DNA of 64,000 nt, taken from contig CM037783.1 in the NCBI GenBank assembly GCA_021229015.1, positions 30,237,234-30,301,233 on the forward strand, in the 5' to 3' direction. This document shows positions 1-13,650 of this stretch, piece by piece; the stretch's first letter is position 1, and each line of letters opens with the position of its first letter. The position numbers were made by a program, and so were the translations under genes. The notes under the pieces were generated by a model. The model worked only from the letters and a program-made list of their open reading frames with translations. It had not been told where the DNA came from and did no database searches. The DNA comes from Solen grandis. Taxonomy: Eukaryota; Mollusca; Bivalvia; Adapedonta; Solenidae.

Positions 1-320
1 CGTTTGTTTAAGATACAAACGAAGCGGCTTTCCGTTTGCTTATTTCAAAGGTATTGAATATATAAGTTAATACACAAAAATGGAATAATGATGCATAATA
101 ATGTATGATTAATGCGGAAATCATTTTTATCATAAATATATACTTATGTTCAAAAATAAGCTTTAAATCTTTTTTTTTTCTTATTTTCATTTTCATCTTC
201 CTCAGAAGATATTGAGAAGGCATAAATATAGATCTTATTTGATTACGCATCCGTTTGAAAAGGGAAACAGGAAAAGTTTAAGATTATAATACTTTCCTCA
301 AGAAATTTTTCTCACGTTAT
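1..320. other. Contig end with no recognisable gene
   Basis: AT-rich sequence ending at an N gap. An 80-codon minus-strand frame at 8-250 is lysine/isoleucine-rich, has no motif and resembles nothing I recognise. Unlike 421-25744, this stretch has no mirror copy elsewhere in the window. Confidence 0.5.
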
Positions 321-420
321 NNNNNNNNNNNNNNNNNNNNNNNNNNNNNNNNNNNNNNNNNNNNNNNNNNNNNNNNNNNNNNNNNNNNNNNNNNNNNNNN
401 NNNNNNNNNNNNNNNNNNNN
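321..420. other. Assembly gap (100 N)
   Basis: Exactly 100 N, the conventional size for a gap of unknown length. It marks a scaffold join, not measured sequence. The sequence to its right begins about 35 bp from the mirror position of PDCD6 exon 2b. Confidence 0.98.
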
Positions 421-3371
421 ACCAAAGAAAAAAAATTTTTTAAAGGGGGAAAAAAATTCGGGGGATGATCATGAAAAAAAAATCATAGTTTAAAAATTAG
501 GGAAAAAAAAAGAAAGGGGGGGAAACTATTTTGCAGCTACATTTTACATTAAAAAAAAATTAATTGCCCCCCAAAGGGAAAGCAAAAAAATTCGCTTTCT
601 GTACTGTGTTTTTAAAGGGGCCTTTTTTTTTTTATTGTAGAAGACGGGTTTTGGGAAACAAGTACAAAAAATGATGTAAGGGTGTAATAGTTTTATTTGA
701 TTGGTTTCGAAAGCTGATCGGTTAGAGCACCCCCCCCATAAGCAGGAGCTTGTAGATTAAATCCCTGTAGGCAAAATTTCCCTGGCGAAAATTTAAAAAA
801 AAAATTGGTGGGGGGTGTGTCTCCTTTGCATAATCCGGATTTTAAATGGGAAAATTGGTCTGATTGGTCTGGTAACAAGATATTTGATTGGGTGTGGTTT
901 GAAAAGGGGAATTTTCCCCCTTTTCCCCTCATGGGAGGACCCCATGAAAAGACCTTTTGCGAACACCCAAAAAACCAGATCAGCCCGGGGCGGGGTAACC
1001 GCAGGCTGATCAGGTTTTTTTGCTGCCCCCGCTGCCCCTCAGTGGTTGGTAATGAGGATTTTGAAATTTAAAAATTTGGGTTAAGGTTTGGGGTTTGGCT
1101 TTCTGCAGATCGGCTTTATGGGGTTTCCTTTTGAGTGCGCCCAAAATGGTCTATATGAGGGAAAGGATTAAATTTTGACCAAGCCCCGTGTTCTCGAAAA
1201 AAAAAAATAGAAATTAAGTATGATTTTTTACTTATACTAAAAAATTTTCCCCTTTGGGTTTTCCCATGGGGAATTTTAGTTTGATACTAAATTTCATACG
1301 TAAATATTTTCGGGGAAAAGGGAAAGTAAACCCCCTTGATAAAATTTTAACTGTTGGACGCTTAACTCAACTACTGGTAAAAAATACAAATTTTGCTTGG
1401 ATTCCCCCTTTTTTGCAGAAGGGGGGGTTTTTATAGTAAAATTTTTTAAAAATTTTAAACCCAAATTTTTTTTAGTTTTGTAGTTTGGGTTTTTTTATAT
1501 TTAACTTGAAAGGGGTAAATTTTTATTTATTTTTTGTATGAAAAAAATTAAAACTTTAAAGCCAATGACAGACCCCGAGGGGTTTTAGAGTGTCCCCCTT
1601 TCAAGGTCATGGCTTTGATCCCCGGCCGAAAACAAAAAAATGTCATAAAAAATTGGTATGGTACTCAGCTTATATATTAGTCCGGGGCGGGGTTTGGGCC
1701 CCGGTTTTCAGGTAATGTAAACTGGGTTTGGTATCATGCCACAGGGTCTACGACTGATACTGCATTGTGACAGCACAAAAATCTTTTCTAATTTAGCCAT
1801 TGTCCCCAAATGACTAAAATTTACTGTCAGGGGGATGTTAAACCCAAACAAACAATAAAACATAAAAGTAAATGAAATTCTATACATATTTGTAAAGGGA
1901 AAAAAGAAAACTCATTTTTTAAATAAATTCCTAAATATAGGTTTGTACTTTAAATTTTAAGGAAATTTTCAGCTTTTTTGTGCCCAGTCAAAAAAATGGG
2001 AACAATTTTTGGGGTTTCTTTTTGTTACAAGCACTTTCTCATTCCACTGTAATAAGGCTTGTTTGTGAAATGCAGCCTAAAGAAATTTACTTAAGAGTGC
2101 ATTTGCATTGATTTTGTTTGCTTGCTAAAACTTTCTTGGGGGGCAGTAATGCTTTATGCCCTCCTCTTCAAAGAATGTATGTGCAAAAAATTTAAAAGAA
2201 AAATTTTTTTTTCCCCATTCAGGATTTCTTGCTTTATATTTTTTCATGATTGTGTTTTCTTCATGTTGTTTAAGAGATGAGGGGGTTGGACCTCTAAGTC
2301 TTGCAATGTTTTTTTTCCAAATGTATAAGTTTTAAAACCTTTGTGTTAGATTTCCAGCTGATAATTATGTTTTACAAATTCGGTCTACAGATGTGTACAT
2401 TTAGTAAAATATTTAAATTTTAAAACTTAACCTTGGGTTTTCAATGCCTAAAACTGTGTTTTACTATTTGTAAGAAAAAAAAAAATGGGAATTATTTTTT
2501 CCCGCATTTTTTTTTTGATTAAAAAAACACCTAATTTTTATTTTCTGAAAAAAAAAGAAAAAAAAAAAGTCAGTTTTATGTTTATTAAAAAATAACATTG
2601 GGAAACATACAAATTTCATTTGTTTTCAAACCCTTGTAAATATTAAATTTAAATTTTAGGGGGTAAACAAAATTTCCCTTTAAAATTTTGGGTTTAAAAA
2701 AACATTTTTTTCCCCTTTTTAAGGTAAAATCCCCGGGTTTGGTTTTTTCTATTTTCTTGGAGCACTTTAAAAACCCTTTTAAAAATTGGGGAAAACCCTT
2801 TGGGTTTTCTCGTGAAAAAGGGCCTTTTGGTCCAAAAAAGTAGCAGAATTATTACAGGTATTTAATTTAATGTTGAATATAAAAAGTTTTTCTTTTTCTT
2901 TCATTTTTTTGTATGATGAAAGAGAATTTAAATTTATATTTACAAAATGAGCTTCATTTATTATTATATCCCCGGGCAAAATTTATAGGGGCTATATTGG
3001 AGTCAGTCTGTGGTTTTGGTTTTGTCGGTTTAAATTTGTCATTCTATCTGGGAGACGAGATTTGGGCCGCCTTTTTTCTCAGCTACATTTGGTTGGATTT
3101 TGATGAAAAATTTTTCAAGGGCGAAAAGTACCCAAACCAAATGCACATATTGTTGGCATGTCATGATTTGGGGATGATTTTGAAAAGTTTATGGCCCTTT
3201 TTTAAATTTCACAAAACTGTCTGACTAGTAAAAGGGAACTGTGACAAAGCAGTATTTGGTGAATCTTCAAAGATAATTTTTGTTATTATATACATTTGTA
3301 AGTAAAATTGGCTCACACTATTATTTTTTTTTTGAAAAATTACATTTTCTTTTTTTTTTTTTTTTCTTCAG

Positions 3372-3418
3372 GAACTTGGGGCACCTTTCAATCCAGAAAC
3401 AGTAAGATTGAAAGATAG
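3372..3418 (+). pseudogene. PDCD6: Left-arm copy of PDCD6 exon 3 (damaged)
   Basis: Preceded by a pyrimidine tract and AG, followed by GT. It mirrors the exon at 55754-55798 but is 47 nt instead of 45, with one extra base in a G run and one in an A run. These frameshifts fit sequencing error in a noisy stretch better than real decay. Confidence 0.8.
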
Positions 3419-5529
3419 GTGGTTAATTTAAAATCTTAAATTTAAACTTCAAAAGTTTTAAATTGATTAAAAAAGTTTCTGAAGTGTTTTCAAACCTGCC
3501 CTTTTTTTGGAAAATTTAAAAAAACAAATATCCGTAAACAAACATTGTCATTTAATAAGGGCTTCCGGAAAAGATTTGGGTTTAAATTTTCCCATGATAA
3601 GCCTTTACAATGGGCATTAATTTGTCCCCCGGCGGTGTTTTTCACCAGAGGGGGGCTATTGGTTTGTCCTCCGGGTTTTTTCCCGATGTCCGGAAAAACT
3701 GGAAACCAGCGATAACTTAAAAAAACCTTTTTAAGATAATATTATGAAAATTGTTATAGAATAGATGGGAGTATGGAGGGGTTTGCGTGTCACTCTGATG
3801 TTGGTTTTTTTTGGACCAAAATTTGGTTGCTATGGTAACAAAAAAAAACACCTCTTTGGTAGGGGACTCATGTGTTGCCTTTCAACACAGGTTTCTTGTT
3901 TATTTAACAATGGTTTTTGGGCCCAATTTTTTTTAACTATTATTTCCATTTTGGCCTTTTAAATTTTGTACCTCACAAAAGGTAAGATTTGATTTCCTTG
4001 GAAACAGAGGGATTCCCAGATTTAGCAGCTTCTGGGGGAAAATGTTGGATCAGCATCTCCATTTTGTATGCTCAAACAATTTTTTTAGTCAAATTCTATT
4101 AAATTTTCCAGGGTTTTCATTAAAAAAATTATAAAAAACAGATTTTATTTTTTGCTCACCTGAGCACTTTTGCTTGGGTGAGCTTTTGGGGATCGCCTTT
4201 TGTCCGTTGTCAGTCGTCCTTCATCAAAAAATGTTTGTGAACACTTAGGGGCCCAAGTTTGGCCCCAATCTTCATGAAACTTGGTCAGGAGTTTGTTACA
4301 TAAACCCGGATGAGTTCGAAATTGGGGCAGGGGGGGTAAAAAATTTGGTCACTAGGTAAAATTTTCCAAAAAAAAACCTTTGTGAAACTCAGAGGCCAAG
4401 TTTGCCCAACTTCATAAAAAAGGTCGGGCTGTTTGTCTACATGATTCTTTGATGGTTCGAAAATGGGTAATGTGGGGTCAAAAACAGGTCCCCGGGTAAA
4501 ATCTTAGAAAAACCTTGTAAAACATCACAGGCCACATTTTGACCCAATCTTCATAAATTTGGCGGATTTTTGTTAATTGATTATTGGATGAGTTCGAAAA
4601 TGATAAATGAGGTCAAAAACAGGTCCCCAGGTTAAATTTTAAAAAAAATATTGTAAACACTTAAGAGGCCTACTTTTTGCCCCGTCTTCATTAAAATTTT
4701 GATATGAATAGACTGCATTAATTCCCAGTTGAGTGCAAATTCAGGTAGGTCAATATGAGATCACTTAGTTAAATGTTAGAAAAACACTTTAGATGCCAGA
4801 TTTTTTGTCATTTCCAAAACACGCCTCTTACTCAGGGAGCGACACAGGCCTCTTGGCCCTCTTGTTTGAAAAGTAATCAGTTTTGCCAGGGGCCCAAAGG
4901 GGGGGACTTTGGACTTTAAAAAATTTCAAATATTCCCAAAAAAAAATAACCGATTTTCTATTTGATTTTCACTGGTGATTTTATCTGAAATTTGTAAATA
5001 ATAAAAACCTTGGTCCTCCCTGAAAAAAAAAAATTCCATTGATTTATTTTTTCTTTCATATTCAATAAATTTAATTTTAATCAAGTATAAATTTTCTGAA
5101 CATCAATGTACGGGGTTTTCTTTGTTAGATTCCAAATGCTCAATACTTGTTTTATTAAAAGTGACTTAAATTTTACAAATTTTAGTTACCCTTTCGTCAT
5201 GAAAAAAAAATCCAAGCATTTTCCCTGTTACAAAAGCTGGGTATTGTTAGTAGATCATGGTCGGCCAAATGTAAAATATATCATGCTTTTTTTAAAAATT
5301 TTTTTGATAACACGGGTTGAAAAAATTTCAGAAAAACTTTAGCACTAATCATAATTCTTAAAAAAGGGAAAAAATTTTTTCAAAACCCTTACTTATTTTT
5401 GAAATGCCAAATTCTCAAACAAATACAGCAAAGTTACGGGGAAAGAAATGAATATCCATCAATTGATGGCATTGATTTATTTTTCACAGAAATTATGAAT
5501 CGAGAGGTTTTATGTGTCTATGATTTCAG

Positions 5530-5680
5530 GGATGTTTTACCGTTCATTCGGGAACGATAAAATTTCCCGGAGTTTGCGTCACTATGGAAGTATGTCACAG
5601 ACTGGCAGAATGTTTCCGGAGTTACGACAGGACACTCTGGCCAATAATAGGAATGACTAAAGAAACTTTAACTGGGTTTG
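5530..5680 (+). pseudogene. PDCD6: Left-arm copy of PDCD6 exon 4 (damaged)
   Basis: The splice sites (TTTCAG/GG and TTTG/gtaagg) match the right-arm exon at 53509-53667. The exon is 151 nt rather than 159, so the EF2-EF3 reading frame is broken at several places. Missing bases cluster where the rest of this stretch is also noisy. Confidence 0.85.
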
Positions 5681-5699
5681 GTAAGGCTTTATTAATAGA

Positions 5700-5955
5700 C
5701 TATTTGACTTGACTATTTTAGTTTATTGTCGCTTTGGCAGATTTCAGTATTAGCAAAAAGTCCAAATAATTACCGGGCGAGGAAGACCCCCAATGCACAG
5801 CGGCATCTGGGTGAACCACCGACCTTTTCCCCAAACCGCTAGAAGGCTTCCCCACATGAAATCGAATGACCAGCAGGGATTCGAATCACGGGTGAGGGGC
5901 GATTAAGTTTAAAGTCAGCGACTTCACCCCCTCGGCCATGGAGGCCCCGCATTTA
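5700..5955 (-). mobile_element. Left-arm copy of the tRNA-headed SINE beside PDCD6 exon 4
   Basis: Mirror of the SINE at 53231-53491. The (GACTT) tail sits just after the exon 4 donor and the tRNA-like head ends near 5950. Its presence in both arms shows the insertion predates the split between these copies. Confidence 0.75.
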
Positions 5956-7440
5956 TCTAATAAAAATCCAAGCTTAAATAGTGAATGGGAAACACACCCT
6001 CATCCCTCTTAGGCTATGTTTTCTTAAATCATGAATTTTCGTTGACATTAAATTTCATGGTTGTGTACCCAAGGGAATTTTTTGGGTACATTTATTGTGG
6101 ATCTTTTTTTTAAAAGTGAGGCTATTGAGGGACAAGATTTGTGGATAAACCCCCATGAAACGACGAAAATTAGTGTCCCCCAAAGAAAAAATATGATTTT
6201 ACGTAGCTCAAAAACCCTTTCCCTCAATAGATCATTTGAGCACTCAATGGTACCACATAAGCCTGATTGCAGAAAAAACACATTTCACCCTTTCCAAATT
6301 TATTGTAAAATCCTCATCACCAACCCTGAGGACAGCGAACACATAAACCCTCAGCCTGCGAGTTACTCGCAGGGGTGATCTGGTTTTATGCTGTTCGCAT
6401 AGGTCTTTTCATGGTTTTCTCTATGAGGGAAAAAGGGTTAGCAACTAGTTGTTCTTTCATGATAAATCTAGGACCAATATGATTCCTGTAAAAAGTGTTA
6501 CTGATATGATATTTCTTCGGCATGCATGGTCACTCATGGGAGGAATTTAGAATGACCTTGGTCACTCATGTGAGAAGTTCAGGGCCAGCATGGCCACTCA
6601 TGATAAATCAATGGTAGGCATGGCCTCTCATGTGATAATTTAGGACCAGCTTGACCTTTCATGTTATAAATCTGATAAATTTAAAATGACATTTGACTAC
6701 TCATGTGATACATGCAAATCTTTGGCCAGCATGGCCAGTCATTCGTCTGCCATTCAAATCTTACTCATTGTCAGCTTGTACCAAGTTGAAAGTCTCCTGA
6801 TTATAATTATCAAGTTAGTGACTTTAAAACCTCACAAGCTTATTTAATGCTTGAGTGTATTGAATAATGACTAATTTAAAACTAAAATGGATTTGACTTA
6901 AAAAAAACCTTAAATGACACATATTTGGAGAATGGGGTAGGTTTTTGTCTCATTATATTGGACAAATTCTTTTTTTAATGAAACATCTATTTACCTAAAT
7001 TAAAAAGGTAATGAATGTATGGTTTTCTTATGCTTGAGTGTATTGAATAATGACTAATTTAAAACTAAAATGGATTTAACTTGTAGTAAACAATGGCATT
7101 TTGTGCATCATTTCTGTGAGAGAAAAGAACAGTATGGAATATCATTTATTTGTCAAATGTGAGGCATGGGTGATGTCATATTCCGTTGCATTTTACAAAA
7201 AGTTCAATATTTTTTACATTGTCGAGTCCAGGCAGTGTAGATGGGGGCATTTATCACCTTCAGTGATAGCTTTTGATTGAATGATTTTCAGATCAGTAAA
7301 ACTGATGATGATGATGATGATGAGTTTGGTGAAATTAAATTTTATGTTCTTATCTTTTGTATACTGATATGTTGACTGACAAAAATCCTTGTTTCTTAAT
7401 GTCTCCGTCAGCTCATTTTTTTAGACTAGTTTTTAAACTC

Positions 7441-7774
<334 letters not shown>

Positions 7775-8016
7775 TGACTGTTTGCAATAACTTGGAAATA
7801 ATAAGTTTGATTGGTTCAGGGGTATCAGACAATCAGGGAAGATAACTTCTGACTGAATTTATCATATTAGTAATACAGTTTCTTGACAGGATACATGACT
7901 ATTTATTCCCGGCTGAGGAAAGTCATGTCACCCGAGCCGCTAGGCAAGGTTGACATGATTTTTCTCAGCTGGGAATAAAGAGTCATTTATCCTATCAGGA
8001 AACTGTATAACAGATT

Positions 8017-9250
8017 TATTATACTGCAATGTTTAGTTATATTCCTGTGTTGATATATGCTTGTAATATCTCATAAACATATACCCAGTGTACATGACAT
8101 TATGTACACAGCTTATTGGCCAATCAGAAGACAGAATTTTACGTCGCAGTATAATAATGAATTATGGCCTCAGTTGAACTTCAAAATTTTGGTTATAGTT
8201 TTAGATGTAACATACTCTCATGCATATATCCCAGTAATCAGTTATGGGATTGACTTGAAACTTAAAAAAGGTATTCAGGGGTATTTTAAAATAAATGATG
8301 AAACTTTCTGTGCATGTACTTTACTATGATTCATGCATCCTATTAGCTACATATGCTTACTGATTTTATACTTTATTAAAGTCGTAAGTGGCATTTTAAA
8401 TCAAGTAAGACAACTCTTGACCGACTTCTGTGCAAATTATGGTCCTTTAGGAACATAGAATTTTGGCTGAAGTTTTGTATGCAACATACTAACATGCATA
8501 TATCTCAGCAATTTGTCAAGGGATTGACTTGAAATTTCACATATGTGTTCAAGGATATCAGGCTATCAGTTAAGATGACTTCTGACTGAATTTATTGTTA
8601 ATCATGGCTCTTGGAATTTTGGTAAAATATTTTGCTTATAATGAATTTGGTTAAGGTAAAAAGTGGTAGAAAGTATAGCGAGCCATCATATGGACAGCTT
8701 TAGGATATTCAAAACTATAGAAAGAACTCCTGGTCATTTTTATCTTGACTTTTTCGAGAATAAGAGAGCTATTGCAGTCAACCTTGCATCAGCGTCTGCA
8801 TTGCAGCTTTTGGTTAAAGTTTTGCATGCAAGTTACTATAAAGCTTATATTTCAATGACCATTTATGGTATTGATTTGAAAGTTTATATATGTTCAGGGG
8901 CATCAAACAACCAAGGTAGATATCTCTTGACAGATTTTAATACACATTATGGCCTAACTAAGAAATTTTGGGTAAAGTTTTGCAAGCTACTATACATTTA
9001 TATATCTCAATACGTTTATAACCATTCATGTTATTGATTTGAAAGTTTATGAGTGTGTTCAGGGGCATCAAAAAACCAAGTAGGATAACTCTTTGACTGA
9101 ATTTAATACAAATTATAACCTTTTTCTAATTTCGATATCTTTTTAAAGTTTTGCATGTACATTATCTCAGTAACTAGTAGGCATGGGATTGATTTTAGAC
9201 TTTATAAAAATATTCAGGGGTATCAGGCTATCAGGTTATATCATTTTTGA
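8017..9250. repeat. Left-arm copy of the MITE and the 165-bp tandem array
   Basis: Mirror of 50030-51328. Units repeat the phrase 'ttcaggg(g)(t/c)atca' about every 160-172 bp. ORFs here are repeat-internal and not genes. Confidence 0.7.
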
Positions 9251-9796
9251 CTATTAATATATACAGGGTATGTGAAGGACAAAAATTGAAATAGGTTTCA
9301 TTTGATTTACCAATAAGAATTTTGAATAGTCAAGCTTGCTGCCCCCTTTGACAGCTCTTGTTTTTCTTATTCACTTGCCACAAATAATATATCTCAGCAT
9401 GAGTAGTCTTTTGGTGATCTTTCACGAAAATTCTTTAAATAGACTTGGTGCATCAAGAACTCTGGTTGCTATGGCAATCAAAAGGATTTCATTGAAAGGC
9501 TTTTAGAATCTCTCTTTTTGCAACCACTTTATTTTGCACAATATTCACCTCATGGCCCTCTAACATAATTAATAAAACTAAGTTAATCCCTTGAAAAGTG
9601 AATCCCAAAAGTTAAGATTAAATAGCTAGGATAATCCCTTTAACTTTTGAAGTTCTAGAAGGTGGAATTGGTCAAATGATTATCATCAAAGTCAGATGGT
9701 CAAAACTTGAATCTGGCCTTTGTTTTGGTCACTGTATCTAGTTCCATGTAAGGGTACTAGGTTATTGATCTATGACCACTATAGTACTCTCTTTAA

Positions 9797-10106
<310 letters not shown>

Positions 10107-13100
10107 GACTGCCTGGTTCTCTGCTCATCTCCACCTCATCAACATGGTCGCCTCAATGTCGTCTGCTGCAAATTGTAGTAGAATTTTCTGGAATATTCCA
10201 GAATTATCCCACTTTTGACACTAAATTTTAAACAGAATTGAAAAGAGTTCTGTTAAACTATGGGTTGACCATTTACATGTATATATACACATCTGCTGAA
10301 ACTCGTCTGCTATGAAATAGTAATCAAATATATACAAAAGATGGCAAATCACTACTTCTCTTGTAGAGAGTTCTAATAAAGATGGATTTAAGAAAGAAAT
10401 GAGATATTTTTGCTCTTTGAATTTATGTTGATATACATCTGTTTGCCTTTAATGTTGTCTGCCTTAAGTTGTATTTTAATGTTCAAATATATTTTGATAT
10501 TCTCAGCTTGTAGTAGATTTTAATAAGTACATGTACAAGAAAGAAAAAGAAAGATAAGCATTTTTTTTATGAATGAAAATATGATATTTATGAATGCATA
10601 TTTTGTTTTAAATTATTCCTTTTGCATCTATTGTGAATTCTAAAAATTTTACAAACAAAAAGTTAACAAAAATGTTTCAACATGTCTCTATATGATTTAA
10701 GCTTTTCCAAGAATGGTCGATTCAGAAAATGAAATAAAATGTCCAGTATCTTAATCACAATCCAACCATCTCACATAATTATACAAGATAACTATTGATT
10801 TATCATGGCTGCATATTTAACAAATTCATGGCAATTAAATTAACTCATTTTCCACCATATGTATTGTAACAAGTAAACTTTTACCTTAATTAAACAGATT
10901 TTAATTAGATAAAGGGAAATGGTAAAGCCATTTCCAGAAGAAATTTTGATAAGTAATTCATTTATTCTTGAATACATTTATATGTAATAAATATAGCCAA
11001 AGAAAGAGAAACCATCATATCACATGTAGCATTTTTTTCTTGTTTTCCGAAATACTCCTATTAAGGTGTCTTGGTGCATATGCATTCTGGTCTGTTTCAT
11101 TGCAAAGAAGATCAAATTAATCGATCTAGAAAAAAGATTATTAGATATCTGGTTATACAATATCATTAATCCTATAAAGGTTGACAGTTTCTTAGCTAGG
11201 TCACTTGGATACTTACGAAAATCTTGTCTTGAAGTTTACTGATCTATAGCGCATTGAACAAAAAGTATGACAAGAAAAAATATTGAGTAATGAGGCAGAT
11301 GTCAAGAAGTGCAAACTTCAAACAAAGACAAGGTCAGCTTTTTTTTTTTCATCAAACTAAAGATTCATTATATTCAAGTGACAAAGACTTGTTAGATACA
11401 GGGTTCATGTTTATATTTCTATTATGTATTGGAAGCAGCCAAGAATTATTTCTGCTTATTTTGTATGTTTGTTCCCTAATTGTAATATTTTAAATGTTTT
11501 TGATTTATTTAATCATGATGTTGAAGTAAAGTTCATACGCTGAAGTTTGGTAAAGAGTGGAAAAAATGCTGTGTTGACTCGTACAAGTAAAAAAAAATTG
11601 TCAGAATGGTACTAACCTTGGAATTTACCTATATAGTCACTAAAAGGTATGTAATCAACTCACGAAATAATAAATGAAGATATCTGTAAAATAAATGATA
11701 CCATTTTAAGTAGGAATAATTATGTGGTATATATGTGCACCAAATGTAAATATTAAAGAGGAGGGGAACATCTTAACGGGGAATGGAAAAAAGATTTTTT
11801 TCCATTTTGGTTTTGAATTGGTTATTATTTAAAACAGAATATGTGAATAAATTAATTTACAACTTTGGGTGTTTATATTTTTTTTAGGCACCAATCATAG
11901 ATTAAGCTGTACTGTGAAAAAAGAAAAAAAAATATTTGGTATAATTAAGACAATAATTAACAAATGTTTGTTCTTGATCACCCTACCTATTACTGAATAT
12001 ATCTCTAAAACAACTGATTTGAACATACTGGTAGATTTTTATCCCTGGTACTTTCTGTATATGTTTCTCCAACCTTTGAATGAGGTAATATAATTGCTAT
12101 TTTGTGCTTTTTAAAGATATGGTCAAAATATAAAGACTCTATCTACATTTTCACTGAAAAAAAAAAGTTAGGGTTGGATTCTTGTAAACAAACTTTGACA
12201 TAAGAAGCATGTAGTTATACGAAAAACACAGTGTGTATACTTTGATACTTAAATCTTTATTATGTTCCTCAAGAATAGATAAGCACTCATAAATGTAGCT
12301 TTGAAGATATTCCCTCATGAAGATTATAAAAGGGACATAACTCATACTGAAGTTAGTGATTATAACGTTTTTGGATTTTTTGATATTTTCTTACGTGTAA
12401 TATGACATCAGTATAAATGGTTGTGACGTATCTGATAAAACAACCAGTCAGTAATAGCTTTACAAGTATGATCAAAATCATTGTAAGTTGAAACTGGGGA
12501 AATGTTTATTAAAGAAGATAGCATGCTGAAAATGATTTGTATAGCTTTAGAAAACATTTTCAACTAGTCGCGTTTTTAATTTTAAAGTGAGGTCGAAGGT
12601 ATCGGTGTCAGTCTATCAGAGAATATTTCTGGATTGCAGTATTACCAGAAAACACAGTTCTGAATCTCTGTGTATCCCAATACTGGGGTTTACACAATGG
12701 AAGCATGCTCTTTCTCTTTAACTTTTTTTTATGATATTAACAGATGTAGTTAATTGTATGCATTTTTGAATACAGGTGAATTAAGACATACACAAGTTAA
12801 CATGAAAAAAAAAGTAACATAGCCCTACACAAGCATGAAAAAACAACTGTCCAAATATCATTTTGGAAGTCTTATTCCTTTTACATGTTTTTTCTTTTAT
12901 GAATATTTTGGCTGATATATAGTAAGGTTAATGTGCTAATTTATAAGTACCACACTCTGTTTTTTATTTACTTTTTATATTCTCTTCTTGAAAACAATGT
13001 ATGTATGATGAATATAGCAATAAAGCCCATTTTTTTCTTACAAATATTCTTGTTTTGGTTTTGAATTGTATTAGCTGTTGCCCCCCTGTTTATCGCTGTA

Positions 13101-13380
13101 TAAAGAATATAAGCAGGGTACCAACTTGCAACCGTTAGCGGATGCCTTTACTGAACGCACGGCAGGTAAACGCGTTTTACTTGTTGAAGCTCTAGTCAAA
13201 ATCGTTTAAATTTCCCGATGTGGTCTTTGCAACAACGTTTAGACGGATAACTGATGGTCCCGTGATCTTCCAATCTTTACGCAGTTATCTCCCCTTCATT
13301 CTACGTGATCGTGCAAGGGAGATCACCGTGTGGTGTTTTGTAATTACAAAAACTAGTCCAAGTATGTTTTAGTATTGTTG
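10107..13380. other. 3'UTR and AT-rich intergenic DNA, left arm
   Basis: After the PDCD6 UTR I see only AT-rich sequence without motifs. Short ORFs at 11290-11493, 11869-12093 and 12151-12345 recur in the right arm but drift at amino-acid level and carry no domain. I see no gene here. Confidence 0.6.
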
Positions 13381-13383
13381 TAC

Positions 13384-13650
13384 ATGTTGTTGTTGTTGTA
13401 TTGGGGTTTACCGTCGCTGCGATAGTATTTCAATCATATAGCGACGTCCAGCTTATTACAGGTGGAGGAAGACCCCGAGTACACAGAGGTACCCGGGTAG
13501 AACCACCGACCTACCGCAAGCCAGCTGGAAGGCTTCCTCACATGAAAAATCCGAAGTCCCAACCCGGATTCGAACCCACGGCGGTGAGGGGCTGAGAGAT
13601 TTGTAGTCCACGACTGTAAACCCCTCCGGCCACGGGCCCCGAAGTACATG
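13384..13650 (-). mobile_element. tRNA-headed SINE, TTG-tail family (left copy)
   Basis: Mirror of the full-length SINE at 45214-45469. The (TTG)n tail is at the low end and the tRNA-like head near 13640. It is flanked by GTACATGT-type duplications as on the right. Confidence 0.8.
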